Assembly: GCA_030145715.1 (NCBI GenBank)
Contig: JAIXHQ010000002.1
Location: forward strand, 62,001-126,000
Source of the DNA: Sphingopyxis sp.
GTDB lineage: Bacteria; Pseudomonadota; Alphaproteobacteria; Sphingomonadales; Sphingomonadaceae
Reading direction: 5' to 3'
DNA length: 64,000 nucleotides
The first letter of the stretch is position 1; every line of letters starts with the position of its first letter. Shown here piece by piece: positions 25,934-33,951 of the stretch. Made by a program: the position numbers and the translations under genes. The notes beneath the pieces were generated by a model. That model did not search any database and was not told where the DNA came from. It worked only from the letters and a program-made list of their open reading frames with translations.

Positions 25934-27073
25934 TCAGCCCGCGCTGAACCGGTCGGCCCGATAGGGTGCAAGGTCGATGTCGGTGCGGCCCGTCGCGATC
26001 AGTTCGGCCATCGTGTCGCCGACGCCGGGGCCAAGCTGAAACCCCGCGCCGGCAAAGCCAAAGGCATAATAGAGGCCACTGGTGGTCATGCTGGGCCCCA
26101 TGACGGGCGCGCTGTCGGGCAGATAACCCTCGATCCCGCTCCATGTGCGGATGACGCTGACCCGGCCGACGGCGGGAATCAGCCGCTGAATCTGGCGCCA
26201 CAGGCTGAGGCTGTTTTCGGGTCGGACATCGACGCGATAGCGGTCGGGATAGCTGGGGTTATAGAAACTGCCCCCCATCACCAGATTGCCGCGCTCGACC
26301 TGACGGATATAGACCGATTCCTCGGTATCGGGCGTCACGACGCCGACCGAAGGCCGCAGGGCATAGGGCAGCGGTTCGGTCACGCACATGTTCGGGGCGC
26401 GCGAGGTGAGCGGCAGCGGTTCGCCGAACGCCGCCGCGAACCGGTCGCCCCATGCCCCCGCGGTAATCAGCAGTACGGGCGCGCGAAACTGGCGCCCATC
26501 CGCCGCCGCGACGACGAAATCATCGCCCATCTTGGCCGTTTCGGTGACGGCGCAGCGTTCGTGGACCATGGCGCCCAGCCGCTGCGCGGCGCGGGCGAAG
26601 GCGGGGGAAACCAGCCGCGGATTGGCATGGCCGCACAAGGGCGAATAGGACGCGGCCAGCACCTCTTCGCCCAGAAAGGGAAAGCGGGTGCGCAGCATGT
26701 TGCCCGACAGCATCTCAAGATCCAGATCGCTCTGCCGAGCGTCGGCGGCATATTGCTCCATCGTCGCGGCCAGTTCGGGCCGCGTCCGATAACATACGCG
26801 CATATGGCCGAACTGGCGATATTCGACGTCGCAATCGAGCAGCGCCTCTGCCTCACGCCATATCGCGATCGCGCGGTTGGCGAGGGCAAGCTGATAGAGG
26901 GGGCGCCCCTGTCGCCGGACATTGCCGAAATTGGTGCCGCTCGCCTGCCGTCCGATCAGGTCGCTTTCGAGCAACGTCACCGACAGCCCGCGCCGACGCA
27001 GGAAAAAGGCCGCAGAGCTGCCCATGATGCCGCCGCCGACGATGATCACGTCGCTGGATGCGGGGGCCGTCAT
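25934..27073 (-). CDS. FAD-dependent amine/amino-acid oxidoreductase, OoxB/HcnC-like subunit
   Basis: A 379-aa DAO-family flavoprotein. The N-terminal Rossmann motif is VIIVGGGIMGSSAAFFLRRRG, followed by FGNVRRQGR. The C-terminal half has WSGIEGYLPDSAPVMGPS and AFGFAGAGFQLGPGVG, as in glycine/sarcosine-oxidase-like enzymes. It would be the catalytic beta subunit of an opine oxidase, hydroxyproline dehydrogenase or hydrogen cyanide synthase-like complex, oxidising a secondary amine carbon. The ATG at 27073 overlaps the OoxA-like stop as ATGA. An in-frame ATG at 27082 is the alternative. It is the last gene of the nine-gene operon. Confidence 0.85.
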   Translation of the reverse strand: MTAPASSDVIIVGGGIMGSSAAFFLRRRGLSVTLLESDLIGRQASGTNFGNVRRQGRPLYQLALANRAIAIWREAEALLDCDVEYRQFGHMRVCYRTRPELAATMEQYAADARQSDLDLEMLSGNMLRTRFPFLGEEVLAASYSPLCGHANPRLVSPAFARAAQRLGAMVHERCAVTETAKMGDDFVVAAADGRQFRAPVLLITAGAWGDRFAAAFGEPLPLTSRAPNMCVTEPLPYALRPSVGVVTPDTEESVYIRQVERGNLVMGGSFYNPSYPDRYRVDVRPENSLSLWRQIQRLIPAVGRVSVIRTWSGIEGYLPDSAPVMGPSMTTSGLYYAFGFAGAGFQLGPGVGDTMAELIATGRTDIDLAPYRADRFSAG

Positions 27074-28449
27074 CGATCGCATCGCCCGGCCGAACCGATG
27101 GCGATGGGCTTGACGGGCGCCGCCGCGCGCAGGCGCCCGACCGCTTCAACTGGCGTCCCGACCGCGCCCGCGATCAGTTCGGCCGCCGCGAGGCCGCAAT
27201 AGCGCCCCTGGCATCGGCCCATGCCGATCCGGCTGAACGCCTTGGCCCGATTGGCCTCTTCCGCCCCGGTTTCCGCGATGGTGCGCCGCAGATCGCCCAC
27301 GGTGATGGCTTCGCAGCGGCAAAGGATCGTCGCATCGCCCAGAGCAGACGTCTGTTCGTGCGGCCAGGGATAGGCCCGCGCCAGCCCCTCGGCAAAGCGG
27401 CGGGCGCGGGCGACGGCTTGCCGCGCATCCTGCCGCGCGGTGTCCGACACGCGATAGCCGCGATCGGCCAGGATGGTCAGCGCCGCCAGTTCGCCCGCCG
27501 CCTCTGCCGCGACGGCACCTAGGATGCGCGCGCCATCCCCCGCCAGATAGACGCCGGGTTGCGACGATCGCCCGTCGGCATCGCGCACCGGCAGCCATTG
27601 GCGAACCATGGCGTCAAAGGCAAAGTCGCATCCGGCCAGTTCCGCAAGCTGCGTTTCGGGCCGCAGATGATGCCCCATCGCGGCGGCGTCGCAATCGATG
27701 GTCAGCGCATCGCCCCGGCTGGTCCGCACCGTCACGCCCGACACGCCGCGATCGGCATCGCCGTGGATTTCCACCGGCGTGATACCGCGATGAATGGGCA
27801 CGCCCGCGCGCCGCAGGTCGCGAAGCAGCCCAACGCCGACGCGCAATGTCGCGGGCTGAGCCAGCAGCCGGGGGAGCGCCGCGACCGAAGCGGACATCGA
27901 CGATGTGTCGAGCACCGCGGCGACCTCTGCACCCGCCTTCGCATATTGCGCCGCGACCAGATAGAGCAGCGGCCCCGACCCCATGAAGACCGTCCGCCGA
28001 CCGATCGCGCAGGCCTGTGCCTTCAGCGCGATCTGCGCGCCGCCAAGGCTGTAGCAACCGGCCCAATGCCATCCGCTGACCGGCATCAATCGATCGGTCG
28101 CGCCGGTACACAGCAACAGCGCATCGAACGGCAGTACCTGCTGGCCGTCCGGGCCCGCTGTAAAAATCCGCCGGTCCGATATGTTCCACGCCAGCGTTTG
28201 CGGCCGATAGTCGACATGGCCGTGCAGCGCGTCGAAACAATCATGAACCGCCTTCGCGCGGTCGGCCTCGCTGCCGTAAAGATCGGTATAGGATCGCGTG
28301 AAGCCGTCGGGCTGACGCCGATAGATCTGACCGCCCGCGCGCATCGCTTCGTCGATCACGACGGGGCGGACCCCCGCCGCGACCAGCGCGGCCGCCGCCC
28401 GGACACCGGCCGGACCGGCGCCGATGATCGCTACGACCGGGTCGGCCAT
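27070..28449 (-). CDS. FAD/NAD(P)-binding oxidoreductase, OoxA/HcnB-like subunit
   Basis: A 459-aa flavoprotein. It starts MADPVVAIIGAGPAGVRAAAAL (FAD site), has a second dinucleotide site near RRTVFMGSGPLLYLVA and ends in a BFD-like [2Fe-2S] domain, with CRCEAIT followed by GRCQGRYCG supplying four cysteines. This layout matches OoxA of opine oxidases, HcnB and the alpha subunit of D-hydroxyproline dehydrogenases, which pass electrons from the DAO-type subunit. Its start lies 19 bases inside the small [2Fe-2S] gene and its stop overlaps the OoxB-like gene, so all three subunits are coupled. The physiological acceptor cannot be deduced. Confidence 0.87.
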   Translation of the reverse strand: MADPVVAIIGAGPAGVRAAAALVAAGVRPVVIDEAMRAGGQIYRRQPDGFTRSYTDLYGSEADRAKAVHDCFDALHGHVDYRPQTLAWNISDRRIFTAGPDGQQVLPFDALLLCTGATDRLMPVSGWHWAGCYSLGGAQIALKAQACAIGRRTVFMGSGPLLYLVAAQYAKAGAEVAAVLDTSSMSASVAALPRLLAQPATLRVGVGLLRDLRRAGVPIHRGITPVEIHGDADRGVSGVTVRTSRGDALTIDCDAAAMGHHLRPETQLAELAGCDFAFDAMVRQWLPVRDADGRSSQPGVYLAGDGARILGAVAAEAAGELAALTILADRGYRVSDTARQDARQAVARARRFAEGLARAYPWPHEQTSALGDATILCRCEAITVGDLRRTIAETGAEEANRAKAFSRIGMGRCQGRYCGLAAAELIAGAVGTPVEAVGRLRAAAPVKPIAIGSAGRCDR

Positions 28450-28739
28450 GCGGTTGCGGGCTGCCGGGTGGACAGGCGGGCGCCATCGACGGCGGGGGTC
28501 GAACAGGCGCGCACCCGATCGCCCTCTTCGGTCCATATCCAGCAATCCTGACAGGCGCCCATCAGGCAAAAGCCCGCCCGCGCCTCGCCGCCAAATTCGG
28601 ACCGACGGAGCGACCGATTTGCGATGAGCATCGCGGTCATCAGCGTATCACCGGCAAGCGCGGCCGCCGGAATGCCATCGACGAACAGCGTGATCGGCGA
28701 CCGGCCCGCCTCCGCCACGCGCACGAACCGCCCGCTCAC
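28431..28739 (-). CDS. small [2Fe-2S] subunit, OoxX/HcnA-like
   Basis: A 102-aa ferredoxin-like protein of the Fer2_4 type. An N-terminal beta region (ITLFVDGIPAAALAGDTLMTAML) leads to the cluster loop GFCLMGACQDCWIW with a fourth Cys in VRACSTP. Small subunits of this kind accompany opine oxidases, hydroxyproline dehydrogenases and HcnABC. The GTG at 28739 overlaps the ABC ATPase stop as GTGA, and the 3' end overlaps the OoxA-like gene by 19 bases. Loss of this gene would be expected to break electron transfer in the complex (inference). Confidence 0.87.
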   Translation of the reverse strand: MSGRFVRVAEAGRSPITLFVDGIPAAALAGDTLMTAMLIANRSLRRSEFGGEARAGFCLMGACQDCWIWTEEGDRVRACSTPAVDGARLSTRQPATAWPTRS

Positions 28740-30574
28740 GCGGCGCCCATGTTGCCGCGCGCAAAGGGCAACAGCTTTTCATCGGCGAAATGACAGAGAA
28801 TCTCATTGCCGGTGGGCAGGCGGTGCCGCGGCGGGAAACTGGCGTCGCAGAGGCCCGCGACGCGGGTGTCGCACCGCGCCAGAAAGGGACAAAGATCGGC
28901 CGCGTTTCCACTTTCATCCACCGGCGGGAGCGGCGGCGCCGACCCGGCATCGGGCAGCCAGCCGATCCGCAATTCGGGCACCGACGACACCAGCAACCTT
29001 GTGTAGGGATGATGCAGCGCCTCTGCGAACGTATCGCGCGGCCCCTGTTCGACGGCATGGCCGTGATACAGCACCAGAATATCGTCGCAGATCGCCCGCA
29101 CGGTCGAAATATCGTGGCTGATGAATATCATGCCGATGCCCAGATCGCGCCGAAGGTCGGCGAGCAGGTCGAGGATCGCCGCCCCCACCACCGTATCGAG
29201 CGCCGATGTCACCTCGTCGCACAGGATGATGTCGGGATTGGCGGCGAGCGCGCGGGCCAGGTTCACGCGCTGTTTCTGCCCGCCCGACAATTCGGTGCAG
29301 CGCCGGTCGCCGATCGTCGCGGGCAGCCGGATCAGGTCGAGCAGTTCGGCGATGCGTGCGTCCGCCGCCGCCCCGCGCAGCCCGTGATAAAAGGCGAGCG
29401 GGCGTTTCAATATCTGCCGCACGCTCTGCGCCGGGTTCAACGCGACGTCGGCGTTCTGGAACACGATCTGGACGCGGCGAAAATCGTCGCGCGTCCGTCC
29501 CTTCAGGCCCGGCGGCAGCGGTGCGCCATCCAGCAGCACCTGACCGCGCGCGGGCGGCAGCAGGCCCGAAATCGCGCGCGCCAGCGTCGATTTTCCCGAT
29601 CCCGATTCGCCGATAACGCCCAGCGTCTGGCCGCGTTGCAGCGACAGCGAGACGTCGCGAAGCACCGGGATCGCGGGATGGCCCGCCGCGTCGATCCGGC
29701 CATAGCCCGCGGTCACGCCGCGCACCTCCAGCAGCGGGACATCCGCCGCCGGGCCGCGTTCGGGCACGGACGGCGCGGGATGCGCCGCCGCCATCAGGGT
29801 GCGGGTATAATCCTGTTCGGGCGCCTCGATCATCCGGGCCGCCCTGCCCGCTTCGACGATATGCCCCTGTTGCAGGACAAGGATATGATCCGCCATCTGT
29901 GCGACGACGGCCAGGTCGTGACTGACATAGATGGCGGTCGTGCCGCGCCGCCGGACGACGTTGCGGAATGCCTGTAGCACGCCGATCTGTGTCGTGACGT
30001 CGAGCGCGGTGGTCGGTTCGTCGAGGATGATGAGGTCGGGGTCCGACATCAGCGCCATCGCGGCCATCAACCGCTGCAACTGGCCGCCGGAAAATTGATG
30101 CGGATATTTGCGTCCGATGCTTTCGGGGCGCGGCAGGCCCAGTTCGCCGAACAGGCCGACGGCCTTGGCCTCTGCCTCCGCCCGCGACATCAGGCCGTGG
30201 ACGAGCGCGGCCTCGATCGCCTGATCCATGATCGTGCGCGCGGGGTTGAACGCCGCCGCCGCGCTTTGCGCGACATAGCAGATGCGGTTGCCGCGCAGCG
30301 CGCGCAGGTCCGCCGCGCCCAGCGACGCCAGATCGACGTCGCCGACGCGGATGCTGCCGCCCGTGATCGCCGCACCATTGCGGGCGTGGCCCAGCATCGC
30401 GAGCGCGATCGTCGTCTTGCCCGACCCCGATTCACCGATCAGCGCCAGCACCTCGCCCCGCGCCAGCGAAAAGTCGATGTCGCTGACGATGTCGAAATCG
30501 CTGCCGTCGGGACGCCGCGCCGATACGCGCAGGCCCGATACCGCGACATAAGGATTGGCGGATGCGTCGGCCAT
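28736..30574 (-). CDS. fused dipeptide/oligopeptide ABC transporter ATPase (DppD-DppF type)
   Basis: One 612-aa protein with two ABC domains. Domain 1 (about 10-260) has Walker A GESGSGKTT (48-56), signature FSGGQLQR and Walker B LIILDEPTTALD. Domain 2 (about 290-540) has GESGSGKST, LSGGQKQR and IILCDEVTSALD. The C-terminal LCPFLARCD with a nearby Cys is the oligopeptide-family cysteine tail. In domain 2 the usual DEP is DEV. It powers import by the two permeases and the lipoprotein encoded upstream. The start ATG at 30574 overlaps the permease stop by one base. A 289-residue in-frame upstream extension lies antisense-like within the permease gene and was discarded. Confidence 0.92.
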   Translation of the reverse strand: MADASANPYVAVSGLRVSARRPDGSDFDIVSDIDFSLARGEVLALIGESGSGKTTIALAMLGHARNGAAITGGSIRVGDVDLASLGAADLRALRGNRICYVAQSAAAAFNPARTIMDQAIEAALVHGLMSRAEAEAKAVGLFGELGLPRPESIGRKYPHQFSGGQLQRLMAAMALMSDPDLIILDEPTTALDVTTQIGVLQAFRNVVRRRGTTAIYVSHDLAVVAQMADHILVLQQGHIVEAGRAARMIEAPEQDYTRTLMAAAHPAPSVPERGPAADVPLLEVRGVTAGYGRIDAAGHPAIPVLRDVSLSLQRGQTLGVIGESGSGKSTLARAISGLLPPARGQVLLDGAPLPPGLKGRTRDDFRRVQIVFQNADVALNPAQSVRQILKRPLAFYHGLRGAAADARIAELLDLIRLPATIGDRRCTELSGGQKQRVNLARALAANPDIILCDEVTSALDTVVGAAILDLLADLRRDLGIGMIFISHDISTVRAICDDILVLYHGHAVEQGPRDTFAEALHHPYTRLLVSSVPELRIGWLPDAGSAPPLPPVDESGNAADLCPFLARCDTRVAGLCDASFPPRHRLPTGNEILCHFADEKLLPFARGNMGAA

Positions 30575-31401
30575 TATCGACGCCCCGCGCGCGGCAGCGC
30601 GTCGATGAGCAGGTTCACGCCGACGGTCAGCGTGGCGATGGCCAGCGCGGGCATCAATATGGCTGGGGCGCCTTCGACAATTCCCGATATATTCTCTCGC
30701 ACCAGCGAACCGAGGTCGGCCGCCGGCGGCTGAACCCCCAGGCCCAGGAAACTGAGCGCCGACAGCAGCAGGACGATGAAGACGAAGCGAAGGCCGAAAT
30801 CGGCCAGCAGCGGGTGGATCATGTTGGGCAGAATTTCGAACAGCGCGATATGTGTCGCGCGTTCGCCGCGCGCCCGCGCCGCGACGACGAAATCGGTCTG
30901 GTTGAGGTTGACCGCAAGCGCGCGCGCGATGCGATAATTGCCGGGCACATAGGTAAAGGCGGCGATCACCATCAGCAGCAGGAGCGACGATCCGAAGGCC
31001 GCGATCAGCACGAGCGCGAGAATCTTTGACGGGATCGACAGCAGCGTGTCCATGAAGCGCGACAGCAGTTCGTCGGTCCAGCGGCTGCCGAGCGCGGCGA
31101 CCAGCGCCAGCCCGGTGCCGACCATGCAGGCGGCGATGGCGGCGCTGGCGCCAAGCCCGACCGTGTAGCGCGCGCCCGACAACAGACGGCTGAGCACGTC
31201 GCGGCCCAGATAATCGCTGCCGAGCGGAAAGCGGCTGGAATAGCCACCGAACACGTCGCGATCGACAAAGGCGCCGACCGGATGCGGCGCGAGCATCGGG
31301 CCGACCAGCGCGACGACGCCCCAAAAGAGGACAAGGCCAAGCCCGATACGGCCCGACAGCGAAAGACCGCGCAGCGATCGAAGAAAGCGTCCGACGCTCA
31401 T
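30574..31401 (-). CDS. ABC transporter permease, DppC type
   Basis: Inner-membrane permease of 275 aa with about six hydrophobic segments, the first at residues 18-38 (GLGLVLFWGVVALVGPMLAP). It carries the DppC/OppC N-terminal pattern with PLGSDYLGRDVLSRLLSGAR, and the EAA-like loop ARARGERATHIALFEILPN facing the ATPase. Its ATG at 31401 overlaps the stop of the DppB-type gene as ATGA. Peptide-type transporters carry di- and oligopeptides, nickel complexes, opines and glycosides, so the family alone does not fix the substrate. Confidence 0.92.
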   Translation of the reverse strand: MSVGRFLRSLRGLSLSGRIGLGLVLFWGVVALVGPMLAPHPVGAFVDRDVFGGYSSRFPLGSDYLGRDVLSRLLSGARYTVGLGASAAIAACMVGTGLALVAALGSRWTDELLSRFMDTLLSIPSKILALVLIAAFGSSLLLLMVIAAFTYVPGNYRIARALAVNLNQTDFVVAARARGERATHIALFEILPNMIHPLLADFGLRFVFIVLLLSALSFLGLGVQPPAADLGSLVRENISGIVEGAPAILMPALAIATLTVGVNLLIDALPRAGRR

Positions 31402-32384
31402 TGGTTGCGAAGCCTTGGGTTGGCGAGAATGGCGGCGACATCGGCGATCAGCATGAGCGCGAGATAGACGGCGCAAAAAATCATGGCGCAGGCCTGTAGC
31501 AGCGGCATGTCGCGGCTGGTCACGGCATTGACCATCAGGCTGGCCAGCCCCGGATAGTTGAAGATCGTCTCCACGATGATCGCGCCGCCCAACAGATAGG
31601 ACAGGCTGAGCGCAATCGCGTTGAAGATCGGTCCGACGCTGTTCGGCAGGACATGGGTGATGATGATCCGCCGCGCCGAAAATCCCTTGAGGACCGCCAT
31701 TTCGACATAGGGCCGGTCGAGCTGGTCGATGATCGCGGCGCGCGTCATCCGCGCCATCTGCGCCATCACGACCACGGCCAGCGCGGCGACGGGCATCGCC
31801 AGCGCCTTCAGCAATTCGGCGACCCCCGCCTCTTCGGGCACCAGCGCGATCGAGGGCAGCCATTGCAACTGCACCGAAAAGACCAGAACGGCGAGCGTGG
31901 CGACCAGAAATTCGGGCAGCGCGACCATCGACAGGGTGACGATGTTCAGCGCGCGATCGAGGCGGCCGTCGCGGTTCATCGCGCTGGCGATGCCGATGCC
32001 CAGCGCCAGCGGCACGGCGACCAGCGTCGTCAGGGCGGCAAGCAACAGCGAATTGGGCAGCCGTTCGCTGATGATGTCGCCGACCGGCATGTTGGCCACC
32101 AGCGACTGACCGGCGTCGCCGCCGACCATGCCCCAGGCCCAGGTTGCGAACCGTTCATAGGCGGGCCGGTCGAGCCCCATTTCCTGCCGCAGCGCGGCGA
32201 TCTGTTCGGCGGTCGCGCTCTGCCCCAATGCTTCCTGCGCGGCATCGCCGGGCAGCAGGCTGCTGATCACGAAGACGACCAGCGCGACCAGGATCAGCGT
32301 CACGAAAGACGCGCCGATCCGGCCAAGGATCATCAGCGCAAGGCGGCGCCCGCCATTGTTGGGCGCATCCGGGGAAGCCGCCAT
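31398..32384 (-). CDS. ABC transporter permease, DppB type
   Basis: Inner-membrane permease of 328 aa. The first membrane segment (about residues 20-42) is followed by the DppB-type periplasmic region with LPGDAAQEALG and MGLDRPAYERF. The coupling loop is VLKGFSARRIIITHVLPN. Its start at 32384 has a GGAGG ribosome site lying within the last codons of the substrate-binding-protein gene, only 4 bases before which that gene stops. This supports the chosen start over the frame's earlier ATG at 32423. Confidence 0.92.
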   Translation of the reverse strand: MAASPDAPNNGGRRLALMILGRIGASFVTLILVALVVFVISSLLPGDAAQEALGQSATAEQIAALRQEMGLDRPAYERFATWAWGMVGGDAGQSLVANMPVGDIISERLPNSLLLAALTTLVAVPLALGIGIASAMNRDGRLDRALNIVTLSMVALPEFLVATLAVLVFSVQLQWLPSIALVPEEAGVAELLKALAMPVAALAVVVMAQMARMTRAAIIDQLDRPYVEMAVLKGFSARRIIITHVLPNSVGPIFNAIALSLSYLLGGAIIVETIFNYPGLASLMVNAVTSRDMPLLQACAMIFCAVYLALMLIADVAAILANPRLRNQ

Positions 32385-32388
32385 CGCG

Positions 32389-33951
32389 TTAATCCTCCCA
32401 CCACAGATGTTCGGCAAAGGCATAGCCCATGAACCCGCCCAACGGCACCGGATACCATCCCTTCAGCCGCCGGTCATAACCGTCGATAAGGCTGATGAAC
32501 ACCGGAATGCCGATGCCGCTATGGTCCCTGACCAGCCCCTGCATCTCGCCATATAATTGCTTGCGCCGCGCCTCGTCACCCTCGCCCCGCGCTTCGACCA
32601 GCAGGCGGTCGAAAGCCGGATTGCGCCAGCCCGATTCATTCCACGCGGCGCCGGATTCAAAGAACAGGCTGAACACCAGATCGGCCGTGGGGCGCGGATT
32701 GACCGACCCGAAACCGATCGGATGCTTCATCCAGTGCGTCGACCAATAGCCGTCGGCCGGCACGCGATTGACCGCGAAATTCAACCCGACGCGCGCGCCA
32801 TATTCCTGAAACACCGACGCCATGTCGACCGATCCCTCGGCGGCGGGGGTCGCATAGATGGGCAAGGGTGTGCGGCCGATGTCGGTGCGCCGCAGATGCC
32901 AGCGCGCCCGGTCCAGATCGAGCGTCGTCTGGGGCAGGTCGGCGCGGTAATAGGGATGAAAGGGCGGGATCGGATGATCGTTGCCGACCGTGGCGAAATC
33001 GCGGAACAGCGCCCGCTTGATCAGTTCGCGATCGGTCAGATATTTCATCGCCGCGACGAAATCGGGGTTGGACCCCGGAAAGCGGTCCACCCGCATCACC
33101 AGGTCGGTGTAAAGTCCCGACGGTGTTTCACGCACGACATGGCCGGGCGATGCCGCGATCCGGCCGGTCGAGCGCGGGTTGACCGACAGCGCCATGTGGA
33201 CGTCGCCGGCCAGCAGCGCGTTCACCCGGCTGACCTCGTCCGCGATGCCGATCAGTTCAATCTCTTCCAGATGCGGTTTGCCCGGTTTGAAATAGGCGGT
33301 GTTCTTGCGCGCGAGCGTGCGGACGCCGGGGGTAAAGGAAACCAGCCGATAGGGGCCGGTCCCGTTGCCGCTGGCAAATCGCGTCTCGCCATCGGGCACG
33401 ATGCCGAAATGCGACTGCGACAGGATGATCGGAAGGTCGGCGTTGGCCCCGGCGAGTTCGATGACCAGATTCAGCGGCCCGTCGGCACGCACCGCGACAA
33501 ATTGTTCCGCGATGCCCGCGACCTTTGACCCGGTCAGCGGCTGTTTGTGGCGCAGCAGCGAATAGGCAACGTCGGCGGCGGTGAGCGATTTGCCGTCGTG
33601 AAAGGTCACGCCGCTGCGCAGCCGGACGTGCCAGACGCGCTGATCCTCGCTGACGATGCTTTCCGCCAGATTGGGAAGCGGCCTCTGGTTGCGGTCCAGT
33701 TCGGTCAGGCAACTGTACAGCATGTAATGACGCACATAGTCGCTCGACAGCGCGGCCTTTGCCGGATCGAGCGTGTCCGCCGTCGACAGCGACATGCAGG
33801 CGGCGCGCACCCGGCCGCTGCTGTTGGCGCCGCCGCTGCGCGCGGCCGGTCCGCATCCGGCGAGCAACAGCGAACCCGCGCCGGCCGCGACCCCTCCCCC
33901 CAACGCCGTTTCCAGCAATCTGCGCCTTGAAATGGAACCGGCGTCGGACAT
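32389..33951 (-). CDS. peptide-type solute-binding lipoprotein (SBP family 5)
   Basis: Substrate-recognition component of the ABC importer, 520 aa. The N-terminus has a twin-arginine pattern (SRRRLLE, Arg9-11) before a hydrophobic stretch and lipobox LLAGC (Cys33), so it is probably exported folded by Tat and lipid-anchored in the periplasm. The mature part has family-5 features: TLDPAKAALS, TFHDGKSLTAADVAYSL, SGNGTGPYRLVSF and a late WNESGWRNPAFDRLL. The ATG at 33951 overlaps the upstream oxidoreductase stop by one base. A Tat-lipoprotein binding protein is a less common arrangement for this family. Confidence 0.92.
   Translation of the reverse strand: MSDAGSISRRRLLETALGGGVAAGAGSLLLAGCGPAARSGGANSSGRVRAACMSLSTADTLDPAKAALSSDYVRHYMLYSCLTELDRNQRPLPNLAESIVSEDQRVWHVRLRSGVTFHDGKSLTAADVAYSLLRHKQPLTGSKVAGIAEQFVAVRADGPLNLVIELAGANADLPIILSQSHFGIVPDGETRFASGNGTGPYRLVSFTPGVRTLARKNTAYFKPGKPHLEEIELIGIADEVSRVNALLAGDVHMALSVNPRSTGRIAASPGHVVRETPSGLYTDLVMRVDRFPGSNPDFVAAMKYLTDRELIKRALFRDFATVGNDHPIPPFHPYYRADLPQTTLDLDRARWHLRRTDIGRTPLPIYATPAAEGSVDMASVFQEYGARVGLNFAVNRVPADGYWSTHWMKHPIGFGSVNPRPTADLVFSLFFESGAAWNESGWRNPAFDRLLVEARGEGDEARRKQLYGEMQGLVRDHSGIGIPVFISLIDGYDRRLKGWYPVPLGGFMGYAFAEHLWWED

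Noticed and set aside
25934-28739. Reading the three-subunit dehydrogenase as a cyanide-producing HcnABC
   Set aside because: Layout fits, but linkage to an importer and a PuuB-like oxidase and the lack of cyanide-related neighbours make catabolic amine oxidation more likely.
30575-31441. 289-residue N-terminal extension of the fused ABC ATPase
   Set aside because: It covers the permease gene in another frame and is Arg/Ala-rich. The ATPase starts naturally at 30574 with a stop-start overlap.
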